This document shows, piece after piece, positions 1-6,700 of a stretch of DNA of 14,311 bases. Numbering within the stretch: the stretch's first letter is position 1; each line of letters opens with the position of its first letter. The stretch covers positions 1-14,311 of the forward strand of contig CABRZO010000045.1 in the NCBI GenBank assembly GCA_902475455.1, written 5' to 3'. Origin of the DNA: an uncultured Eubacteriales bacterium. Its GTDB lineage: Bacteria > Bacillota > Clostridia > Oscillospirales > Oscillospiraceae. The notes under the pieces are model-generated. The model did not search any database and was not told the DNA's origin. It saw only the letters and a program-made list of their open reading frames with translations. A program made the position numbers and the translations under genes.

Positions 1-170
1 CCCGGTCCCGGCTGCCGGTGGAGCTGGTGTATCGAGAAACTTTGGAGAACAAATCCGCCGCCCTGCGCCGGGAGCTGGAGATCAAGGGGCTGACCCGGGA
101 GAAAAAGCTGGCCCTGATTGCCGCCCAAAGCGGAACGTCGGAGGCGGAAAGGGATAGAGCATCGGAATAG
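1..170 (+). CDS. C-terminal end of an unrecognised protein (partial)
   Basis: An open frame beginning at base 3 runs to a TAG at 168-170 and gives the last 55 residues of a protein whose start lies outside the window. The tail is highly charged and looks helical: many Arg, Glu, Lys and Leu residues around VYRETLENKSAALRRELEIK, then a polar end finishing RDRASE. I do not recognise the family. The GC-rich third positions and codon style match the following genes, so it is likely a real resident gene. The next gene starts 94 bases downstream on the same strand behind its own possible promoter, so an operon link is uncertain. Confidence 0.6.
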   Translation, partial: RSRLPVELVYRETLENKSAALRRELEIKGLTREKKLALIAAQSGTSEAERDRASE

Positions 171-174
171 CCCC

Positions 175-203
175 TTTTCCAATGGAAGCAGATGTGTTAT
201 GAT
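175..203 (+). promoter_or_regulatory. Possible extended -10 promoter for ridA
   Basis: TATGAT at 198-203 is preceded by TG one base upstream (195-196), giving an extended -10 element. The -35 position 17 bases upstream is TTTTCC, a weak match. It sits about 60 bases before the RidA start. The call rests on motif similarity only. Confidence 0.35.
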
Positions 204-209
204 AATGTA

Positions 210-234
210 GCTGGGCCTGAACCTGTGGCCCGGC
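210..234 (+). other. Hairpin in the ridA leader
   Basis: GCTGGGCC (210-217) pairs with GGCCCGGC (227-234) over eight pairs including one G-T, around a nine-base loop. No T-run follows, so it is not a standard terminator for the upstream gene. It may be a leader hairpin or chance. Confidence 0.35.
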
Positions 235-264
235 CATTGACTGGTATAAAGCGAGGTTTTTTCC

Positions 265-651
265 ATGAGTTTGAAAGAGTGCATTTACACCAAGAACGCC
301 CCGGAGGCGGTGGGCCCCTATTCCCAGGCGGTGGCCGCCGGCCCCATTCTGGTCACCTCCGGCCAGATTCCCCTGGACCCGGCCACCGGCGCCCTGGTGG
401 AGGGCGGCATCCGGGAGCAGACAGAGCAGGTGTTTAAAAACATTGAGGCGGTGCTGGCCCAGGCTGGACTCACCATGGACAATGTCATCAAGACCACCGT
501 TTTCCTGACCGACATCAACGACTTTGCCGCTATGAACGAGATCTATGCCGCCCACTTCGGAGGCGACTATCCCGCCCGTTCCGCCGTGGAGGTGGGGGCC
601 CTGCCCAAGGGAGCCAAGGTGGAGATCGAGACCATCTGCATCTGGGGCTAA
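265..651 (+). CDS. ridA: RidA/YjgF-family 2-iminobutanoate/2-iminopropanoate deaminase
   Basis: This 128-residue protein has the full length of the RidA (YjgF/YER057c/UK114) family. Family enzymes are cytosolic trimers that hydrolyse reactive enamine/imine intermediates released by PLP enzymes such as threonine dehydratase, protecting other PLP enzymes from damage. Visible family motifs are NAPEAVGPYSQAV near residue 11, SGQIPLDP near 32, QVFKNIEAVL near 55 and PARSAVEV near 103. Arg105 and Glu120 sit where the active-site Arg and Glu of RidA/TdcF proteins lie, so it appears catalytically competent. The ATG at 265 follows a modest purine-rich site (GCGAGG, 251-256). A strong hairpin terminator follows, so it is probably monocistronic. 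Family confidence is high; the exact substrate is inferred. Confidence 0.93.
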   Translation: MSLKECIYTKNAPEAVGPYSQAVAAGPILVTSGQIPLDPATGALVEGGIREQTEQVFKNIEAVLAQAGLTMDNVIKTTVFLTDINDFAAMNEIYAAHFGGDYPARSAVEVGALPKGAKVEIETICIWG

Positions 652-677
652 GCCCGGAAAAAACGAGCTCAGGCTCA

Positions 678-718
678 GCCGAACGCCCGGAAAAATCCGG
701 TGCGTTCGGCTTTATTTT
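678..718 (+). terminator. Rho-independent terminator after ridA
   Basis: GCCGAACGC (678-686) and GCGTTCGGC (702-710) form a perfect nine-pair stem, extended inward by CCGG/CCGG, and TTTATTTT (711-718) follows directly. It separates ridA from the ABC-F gene. The ABC-F gene starts 24 bases later, so its promoter is not obvious and it may rely on read-through. Confidence 0.85.
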
Positions 719-741
719 GGAAACAAAGGAGGGATGGGCCC

Positions 742-2529
742 ATGCTGTTGTCGGCGGAGCACATCTCCAAAAATTACGGAACCAAACAATTGCTCCATGA
801 TGTCACCCTCTATCTGGAGGAGGGCCAGAAAATCGGCATCATCGGGGTCAACGGCACCGGAAAGAGCACGCTGCTCAAAATCCTGGCGGGGGCGGAGGAG
901 CCCGACGAGGGCACCCTGGCCCGGGACCCCAATGTGCAGATCTCCTATCTGCCCCAGAATCCGGCGATGCGGGATGATGCCACGGTGCTGGAGCAGGTTT
1001 TTCTGCACTATCCTCCGGAGTTCCGGGCGTTAAAGGAGTACGAGAGCAAGACTATCCTGACCCGGCTGGGGATCACGGACTTTGAGGCCAAGATCGGCAC
1101 CCTCTCCGGAGGCCAGCGGAAACGGGTGGCCCTGGCGGCGGCCCTGGTCCATCCTGCCGACGTGTTGATTTTGGACGAGCCCACCAACCACCTGGACAGT
1201 GAGATGGTGGCCTGGCTGGAGCAGGAGCTGCGCCGGTTCAAGGGGGGCGTCATCCTGGTGACCCATGACCGTTACTTCCTGGAGCGGGTGGTGACCCGGA
1301 TCACCGAGCTGACCCATGGCCAGACCTATTCCTATGAGGCCAACTACTCCAAATATCTGGAGCTCAAGGCCCAGCGGCTGGAGATGGCCCAGGCCAGCGA
1401 GCGCAAGCGCCAGTCCATCCTGCGGGTGGAGGCCCAGTGGATTATGCGGGGGGCCAGGGCCCGGGGCACCAAGAGCAAGGAGCGGATCCAGCGTTACCAC
1501 GACCTGCAGGCCCAGCAGGCCCCGGAGCTGGCCCAGCAGGTCCAGCTCTCCGCCGGTATGAGCCGATTGGGCAAGAAAATCATTGAGTTGGACCACGTAA
1601 GCTTGGACTATGGGGATAAGACCGTCATCCGGGATTTCACTTATCACGTCAAGCGCACCGACCGCATCGGCATTGTGGGCCGCAACGGGGCGGGGAAGAG
1701 CACCCTGCTCAACCTGGCATCTGGACGTTTAAACCCCACCTCCGGCACCGTCACCATCGGTTCGACGGTGAAAATCGGGTTTTTCACCCAGGAGGGCCGG
1801 GAGTTGGACCCTCGTCAGAAGGCCTATGACTATGTGGCCGAGGGGGGCGAGAAGCTCCATACCCCAGAGGGCACCTTCACCGTCTCCAAGATGATGGAGC
1901 GCTTCCTCTTTGACGGAGCATTGCAGCACAGTGAGATTGGCCGACTCAGCGGCGGCGAACGGCGGCGGCTGTATTTGCTGCGGATTCTGATGGAGGAACC
2001 CAACGTGCTTTTCCTGGACGAGCCCACCAACGACCTGGACATCGAGACCCTGACCATTTTGGAGGACTATCTGCAAACCTTTCCGGGGGTTGTGGTGGCG
2101 GTGTCCCATGACCGCTATTTTCTGGACAAGATGGCGGACGCCATCTTTGAGGTTATGGGAGATGGCCAGGTCAACATTTACTCCGGTAACTACGCCGACT
2201 ACCTGGACAAGCGGGAGGAGCGGGAAACCCCGGCCGCCCCGGAGCGGAAGCAAGCCCAGCCCAAGAAACAGCCCGCCTCATCCAATGCGCCCAAGCGAAA
2301 ATTCACCTATGGGGAGCAGCGGGAATATGACTCCATTGAGGGGGAAATCGCCGATCTGGAGGCCCGCATTGAGGCCCTTGACACGGAGATGGAGCAGGCT
2401 TCCAGTGATTATGTAAAGCTCCAGGAGCTGATGGACCAGAAATCCGCCCTGGAACAGGAACTGGAACAGAAGACCGAACGGTGGCTCTATTTGGAGGAAC
2501 TGGCAGAGGAACTGGGCATGAACCGGTGA
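742..2529 (+). CDS. ABC-F family ATPase, Uup/YfmR-like
   Basis: This 595-residue soluble protein has two ABC ATPase domains and no membrane segment, the hallmark of ABC-F proteins. These act on the ribosome (translation factors or antibiotic-protection proteins) rather than in transport. Domain 1 has Walker A GVNGTGKST near residue 35, signature LSGGQ near 121 and Walker B with LDEPTNHLD near 144. Domain 2 has GRNGAGKST near 315, LSGGE near 405 and FLDEPTNDLD near 427. The linker near 230-260 carries the WIMRGARARGTKSKERI pattern typical of Uup/YfmR. A charged coiled coil fills about residues 530-595, as in Uup. The ATG at 742 was chosen over the upstream in-frame ATG at 700 because AAAGGAGGG (725-733) lies eight bases before it and 700 lies inside the terminator. 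Neighbours are housekeeping genes, so a general translation role is likelier than resistance. Confidence 0.92.
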   Translation: MLLSAEHISKNYGTKQLLHDVTLYLEEGQKIGIIGVNGTGKSTLLKILAGAEEPDEGTLARDPNVQISYLPQNPAMRDDATVLEQVFLHYPPEFRALKEYESKTILTRLGITDFEAKIGTLSGGQRKRVALAAALVHPADVLILDEPTNHLDSEMVAWLEQELRRFKGGVILVTHDRYFLERVVTRITELTHGQTYSYEANYSKYLELKAQRLEMAQASERKRQSILRVEAQWIMRGARARGTKSKERIQRYHDLQAQQAPELAQQVQLSAGMSRLGKKIIELDHVSLDYGDKTVIRDFTYHVKRTDRIGIVGRNGAGKSTLLNLASGRLNPTSGTVTIGSTVKIGFFTQEGRELDPRQKAYDYVAEGGEKLHTPEGTFTVSKMMERFLFDGALQHSEIGRLSGGERRRLYLLRILMEEPNVLFLDEPTNDLDIETLTILEDYLQTFPGVVVAVSHDRYFLDKMADAIFEVMGDGQVNIYSGNYADYLDKREERETPAAPERKQAQPKKQPASSNAPKRKFTYGEQREYDSIEGEIADLEARIEALDTEMEQASSDYVKLQELMDQKSALEQELEQKTERWLYLEELAEELGMNR

Positions 2530-2556
2530 ATTGGTTTAAAGTATATATAATTCTAG

Positions 2557-2590
2557 AACCCGGCTGCGTTTCTTACGCGGCCGGGTTTTT
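2557..2590 (+). terminator. Rho-independent terminator after the ABC-F gene
   Basis: AACCCGGCTGCG (2557-2568) pairs with CGCGGCCGGGTT (2576-2587) across a seven-base loop with one G-T pair. The 3' arm runs into TTTTT (2586-2590). It lies 28 bases after the stop codon. Confidence 0.9.
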
Positions 2591-2600
2591 GTAAACTGAA

Positions 2601-2626
2601 ACGACCATAAACATGGTCGTTTTTTC
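2601..2626 (+). terminator. Second, tandem rho-independent terminator
   Basis: ACGACCAT (2601-2608) and ATGGTCGT (2613-2620) form a perfect eight-pair stem with an AAAC loop, followed by a run of T. It is the second terminator within 40 bases and insulates the region downstream from the housekeeping genes. Confidence 0.85.
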
Positions 2627-2740
2627 TTTTGCGGTAAACGGAGCCCTCTGTTCTAGGATCAAATTTTAACAATTTGACAATATGTACACATTTTAAATTA
2701 GAAATTAGAAAAAATATAAAATTTTGATTCTAAACTCATT

Positions 2741-2754
2741 GTGTGAACGCACAC
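2741..2754. repeat. Short inverted repeat upstream of the recombinase
   Basis: GTGTG (2741-2745) and CACAC (2750-2754) form an inverted repeat around AACG, 36 bases before the recombinase start. It lies in an AT-rich stretch that also contains TTGACA at 2674-2679 with no convincing -10 at standard spacing. It could be an autoregulatory operator or a recombinase site; this is inference from symmetry and position only. Confidence 0.35.
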
Positions 2755-2789
2755 TAGGCTAATGAAAACAAGCAAAAGGAGAATCTCAA

Positions 2790-3386
2790 ATGAAACCGAC
2801 CGTTTATGGATATGTTCGTGTATCAACAAAGGAGCAGTGTGAGGACAGACAACTGCTGGCGCTTCGGATTTTTCCGGTTCCGGAAAAGAATATTTTTATG
2901 GACAAGCTGAGCGGCAAGGATTTTAACCGCCCTCAGTACAAAAAACTGATGCGAAAGTGCAGGCCGGGAGATGTGCTTGTGGTGAAGTCCATTGATCGGT
3001 TGGGGCGCAATTATGAGGAAATTTTGGAGCAATGGCGGATTATCACCAAGGAGCGAAGGCTGGACATCGTGGTATTGGATATGCCCCTGCTGGATACCCG
3101 GAAAAAGGGGAGAGACTTGACGGGCACATTTGTGGCCGACTTGGTGTTGCAAATCCTGTCCTATGTGGCTCAGACGGAACGGGAAAACATCCGACAACGG
3201 CAGAGAGAAGGGATTGCGGCGGCAAAACTGAGGGGAGTTCGCTTTGGGCGCCCACGGATGGAGATCCCACCGGAATTTTTGCAATTAAAAGAAGAGTGGG
3301 AAGAAAAAAAGATCACATCCCGACAGGCGGCACAAAGGCTTGGAGTCTCCCAGGACACCTTCCTACGGTGGTCACATGGAAAATAA
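2790..3386 (+). CDS. Small serine recombinase (resolvase/invertase family)
   Basis: This 198-residue protein is the usual size of the resolvase/invertase family, which cuts and rejoins DNA through a covalent phosphoserine link. The N-terminal catalytic domain has YVRVSTKEQ with the nucleophile Ser12 and Arg10. SIDRLGRN gives Asp69, Arg70 and Arg73, matching the resolvase active-site cluster. Residues around 118-148 form the long helix E region (SYVAQTERENIRQRQ). A C-terminal helix-turn-helix lies at about 175-195 (ITSRQAAQRLGVSQDTFLRW). All key residues are present, so it should be active. The start at 2790 follows AAAAGGAG (2774-2781). The gene is AT-richer than its flanks and is boxed between tandem terminators and the pilus operon promoter, suggesting acquisition. 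Whether it resolves, inverts or integrates cannot be told from sequence. Confidence 0.93.
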   Translation: MKPTVYGYVRVSTKEQCEDRQLLALRIFPVPEKNIFMDKLSGKDFNRPQYKKLMRKCRPGDVLVVKSIDRLGRNYEEILEQWRIITKERRLDIVVLDMPLLDTRKKGRDLTGTFVADLVLQILSYVAQTERENIRQRQREGIAAAKLRGVRFGRPRMEIPPEFLQLKEEWEEKKITSRQAAQRLGVSQDTFLRWSHGK

Positions 3387-3450
3387 TGAAAATTAAAAAA
3401 GGAAAATATTGAAAAAAATAAAAGGAAAATGTAGGAAATATCGTTCAGAA

Positions 3451-3477
3451 TACATAGAGAAAAACTACGCTACATAG
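3451..3477. repeat. Direct repeats TACATAG spaced two helical turns
   Basis: TACATAG occurs at 3451-3457 and 3471-3477, exactly 20 bases apart, immediately upstream of the -10 element at 3492. Two-turn spacing next to a promoter fits a dimeric regulator binding one DNA face. Confidence 0.4.
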
Positions 3478-3494
3478 TACTGAAATTTCTCTAT
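3454..3494. repeat. Nine-base inverted repeat overlapping the pilus promoter
   Basis: ATAGAGAAA (3454-3462) and TTTCTCTAT (3486-3494) are perfect inverse copies separated by 23 bases. The right arm overlaps the first half of TATAAT. This placement suits an operator or small recombination site. Confidence 0.5.
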
Positions 3495-3497
3495 AAT
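3469..3497 (+). promoter_or_regulatory. Probable pilus operon promoter
   Basis: TATAAT (3492-3497) is a perfect sigma-A -10 element. The hexamer 17 bases upstream is GCTACA (3469-3474), matching TTGACA at only three positions, so activation by a regulator is plausible. Transcription would start near 3504 and leave a leader of about 270 bases before the adhesin start. Confidence 0.5.
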
Positions 3498-3505
3498 GAG
3501 CAAAA

Positions 3506-3540
3506 TGCGCCACATATACATCTGCGCTATATTATACATC
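3506..3540. repeat. Imperfect tandem repeat just downstream of the promoter
   Basis: TGCGCCACATATACATC (3506-3522) is followed directly by TGCGCTATATTATACATC (3523-3540). The halves share TGCGC at the start and ATACATC at the end. It lies at about +3 to +37 of the predicted transcript. Confidence 0.45.
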
Positions 3541-3601
3541 AAAAGAAAGAAAAAGTCTAAAATATCGTTCATAACTGTCTGAAATGAAATAAAATGCCTT
3601 C

Positions 3602-3632
3602 CAGGAGTAGGGCTTTTATTGCCCGTCTCCTG
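3602..3632 (+). other. Strong leader hairpin
   Basis: CAGGAG (3602-3607) pairs with CTCCTG (3627-3632) and GGGC (3610-3613) with GCCC (3621-3624), separated by a 2x2 internal loop. The apical loop is TTTTATT and there is no downstream T-run. It lies in the 5' leader of the pilus operon and is structural rather than terminating. Confidence 0.55.
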
Positions 3633-3640
3633 CTGAATGA

Positions 3641-3737
3641 GTCCGGAATCCGTGAAAATGGTTCCAGGCCTTTGGACAGCCTGCGTTATGCGGGGGAGAG
3701 AATTCCCGAGAGGTATACGGGCCGCCTCTTGCTGCGG
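3641..3737 (+). other. Structured leader with competing pairings
   Basis: GTCC (3641-3644) can pair with GGAC (3674-3677), enclosing GGAA/TTCC (3645-3648 with 3662-3665). Further on, CCCG/CGGG (3705-3708 with 3718-3721), AGAGG/CCTCT (3709-3713 with 3725-3729) and CCGC/GCGG (3722-3725 with 3734-3737) are mutually exclusive. I do not recognise a known riboswitch, and no folding energies were computed. Confidence 0.3.
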
Positions 3738-3771
3738 TGGATCCAGCCCGAGGGATAAGAAGGGAGCAGAC

Positions 3772-6700
3772 ATGAAGTTGAACGTGAAAAAACATCTTTC
3801 TCTGGCGCTGGTAATGGCTATGGTCCTTTCGTTGTTTGTGGGATATTTGCCGGCCAATGCGGAGAATACGTCGGAGACGGAGACCACCGGCTTCTGTGTC
3901 CATCATTCTGAACACACAGCCGAGTGTGGCTATACCGAAGCCGTGGAGGGACAGGCGTGTACGCACGTCCACGATGAGAGCTGCGGCTATGTGGAGGCCA
4001 CGGAGGAAGTCCCCTGCGACATGGGATGCACAGATACGGACGGCGACGGCGTCATCGACCATGTGGAAGGCTGCGCCTATCAGCCCGCCGTGGAGGGCCA
4101 GCCCTGCACCCATGAGCACGATGAGAGCTGCGGTTATGTGGAGGCCACAGAGGGCACCCCCTGCACCTATGCCCTCAACGGCTGCCCCTACTGTGTGGTC
4201 TCCTGGGAATGGGTGGATGACCAGCAGATGCTGACCGAGTCTGAGGGCAGCTGGGGCCTGGGCCTGCCCGGCGTCAGCCAGGACGACCCCCTCACCCAGG
4301 AGGCCCTGGCGGAGCTGCTGCCCGGCAAGATCACCGCCACCACCGACAGCGGGGAGGAACTGACCCTGGCCCTCACCTGGGACCTGTCCGCTCTGCCGGA
4401 GGAAGGCGCCTATGAGGGCGATTACACCCTGACCGCCGCTCTGCCCGATCCCTACGCCCTGACCGAGGACGCCGCTGCGCTGAGCGTAACCCTCCAGCTG
4501 GGGGGCGGGGAGACCTATGTGGGGGAATTGACGCTGCCTTCCGGCAATGCATCAGATGCTCCCTATGCTAATCATATTGTCAACGGCGTCTCTCCCAACG
4601 GCACCACCATCGACCTGTTTGACTACTGGATTACAGGGCAGACGAATTCAGACTATAATGATCCTAATAACATAAATCAAGGAATCAACAGCGGCCATGC
4701 GCTTCTGTTTTCGGCAAGCGATACCTCTCGAACTGATGTCTGGAACCAATGGACAAAAAGCAGCAACCCTTACAAAGGGATTGTACAGAATTCGCTGGGC
4801 AGCGACGGATATCCGGTTTTAGCTGTTTCAAGCTCAAACGAATCATTGGCCTACCTGTTTGATCCGGATGTAGTGAGTGAGGGCAAGGCCAGTTATGCAG
4901 ATGTACAGGGGCTGCTGCAGGTGGACAGCGACGGATATTACTATTATGACAGCACAGAAAATTATGCGGTCTACTACGAAGGCAGTAATTCCTTTGCACT
5001 GTATGAGTATCCCGGTGTCATCTCCGGCGGTCAATCCGGCACAGTGGGCCAGTTTTTCCCATTTAACGAGGCCACTGCGGATGCGAAGACGGTAACCGTT
5101 GGGACAGGGCCAGATGCCAAATCTTATCAGTTGATGAATACCTCTTACTCCAACACAGCCACCATCAACCACTACTTCGGCCTCCACATGTCCACCCGGT
5201 TCATTCAGCAAAATGGGGGGCATACGGATAGCACTCGAAAGCAAGCAGTCACTTACGAGTTCTCCGGCGACGACGATGTGTGGATCTTCATTGACGGCGT
5301 CCTGGTGGCCGACCTGGGCGGCATCCACGACGCCGCGTCGGTCAGCATCAACTTTGCTACCGGAGCCATTACGATCAACGGAACCGAACAGGATCAGACC
5401 CTCGGCAGTATCCTCGGCTTGAATACGGATACCCTGACTGACAACACCTACCACACCCTGGACTTCTTCTATCTGGAGCGGGGCAATGTGGACTCCAACA
5501 TGAACCTGAAGTACAACCTGGTCACCATCCCCGAGAGCGACCTCATTAAGGTGGACCAGCTGGGTGACCCGGTCCCTGGGGCGGAATTTAGCCTGTACGC
5601 GGCGGATGACTATGCGACATATGGCACAGATGCCACCCCCATTGCTACCGGCACCACCGACAGGGACGGTGAATTCGTGTTCCTGGACGATGAGGGCATG
5701 CCCATCACAATTCAAACTCTGTATAACGAGTATGGGACTGTGGGAACGGGAGAAGATAGTGATCTGATTCTAGTGGAAACTGTCACCCCGGCGGGGTACC
5801 GCTCCGTGGGCGAGATCGGCCTCTATTTCTATCAGGGGGAATCAGATGAAGTCCTCCTCCTGTCCAACAGCATCTGGGACAAGGGCGCCTACGCCATGCC
5901 CAAGGTGACCACCACCACCGGCAGTACCATCAGCCTTTTGAAAGATTCAAGTAGTGCGACTACCGGAAAAATTGAGAAAGATGTTACCCTTGTGGGTCCT
6001 GGTGCTGAGGAAAACCCGGTCATGTTTGCGGTGGTGTTCCAGAAGCAAACGAACGAAAATGGTTCCTATACCTGGCTCCCGGTCTCCGGCGATCCCATCA
6101 ACGGCTGGAAGGTGTGGGAGGACAGCAGTTGGGAAAGCATACTGGGGGCGGCCCAGGCCAGTACCTACCTCTTCCAGCTGGCCAGCAGCGGCGCCTATCA
6201 GGTGGAGATCTCCAACCTGCCCGGGGACATCAAGACCTACTACCACATCTGCCAGGACGAGGATATGGCCGAATATACCATCGCCTACTATTACACAGAG
6301 GGGGACACACTGGCAGAAGCCGCGGCAACCAACACCTGGCGGATCGATGCGGAGAATACGGCCAATCTTCTGGACCGGGTGTTCTCCATGGACCTGTACG
6401 TCACCAACATCAAGAACTACCTGCTGGTGCAGAAGGTGGATGAGGATGGTGTAACCGTCAATGGCGCAACGTTCTCCCTCTACACAGCAGACGGTGTCAC
6501 GGTAGCCGATGACGGCACCGTCACTGTAAAAGATGGTGCAACGGCCTACGACAGCCTGACTACGGAGAATCTCACATCACCTTTTGAACTGAATGGCGGC
6601 GGCATTTTCCCATCCACTCAGGAGGTGCTTCCCAACGGGGAATACTATCTCATTGAAACCACCGCCCCCACCGGCTACAAGCTCAACGACACGGCCATCC

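Larger units (their letters stand above)
3436..3571. repeat. Pair of 12-base direct repeats flanking the promoter
   Basis: AAATATCGTTCA occurs exactly at 3436-3447 and again at 3560-3571, 124 bases apart. The two copies bracket the pilus promoter. They could be regulator sites or recombinase subsites. Each contains a GTT-centred core resembling the LytTR-type binding consensus, a weak similarity. Confidence 0.6.
3387..3771. other. Intergenic region between recombinase and pilus operon
   Basis: These 385 bases hold no convincing gene. The first 170 or so are strongly AT-rich, with A-tracts directly after the recombinase stop, and the last 170 are GC-rich. The region contains a promoter with a perfect TATAAT, three classes of short direct repeat, a 9-base inverted repeat overlapping the promoter, and a leader with several hairpins, listed separately. 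The adhesin frame is open back to 3637, but no ribosome site precedes that ATG. Confidence 0.7.

Noticed and set aside
700..741. Upstream in-frame ATG for the ABC-F protein
   Set aside because: It lies within the ridA terminator hairpin, while a strong ribosome site sits before 742 and the N-terminus from there matches the usual ABC-F start.
3631..3661. Hammerhead-ribozyme-like string (CTGAATGAG ... GTGAAAA)
   Set aside because: The core has an inserted base, stem II is at most three pairs and no matching stems I/III are visible.
3641..3740. Cobalamin-riboswitch-like GGAATCCGTGAAAA segment
   Set aside because: The B12-box CCCGC-ACTGT core and other conserved elements are absent.
3637..3771. 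Upstream in-frame ATG extending the adhesin by 45 residues
   Set aside because: No ribosome site precedes 3637, the extension would bury the signal peptide, and AGAAGGGAG precedes the ATG at 3772.
3465..4119. Two antisense frames over the pilus promoter and adhesin start
   Set aside because: No recognisable domain, and no ribosome site or promoter was found for them; they overlap the leader and signal peptide coding region.
3925..4194. CRISPR-like array
   Set aside because: Only two units, in frame with a coding region and with a 147-base period; there are no spacers or cas genes.
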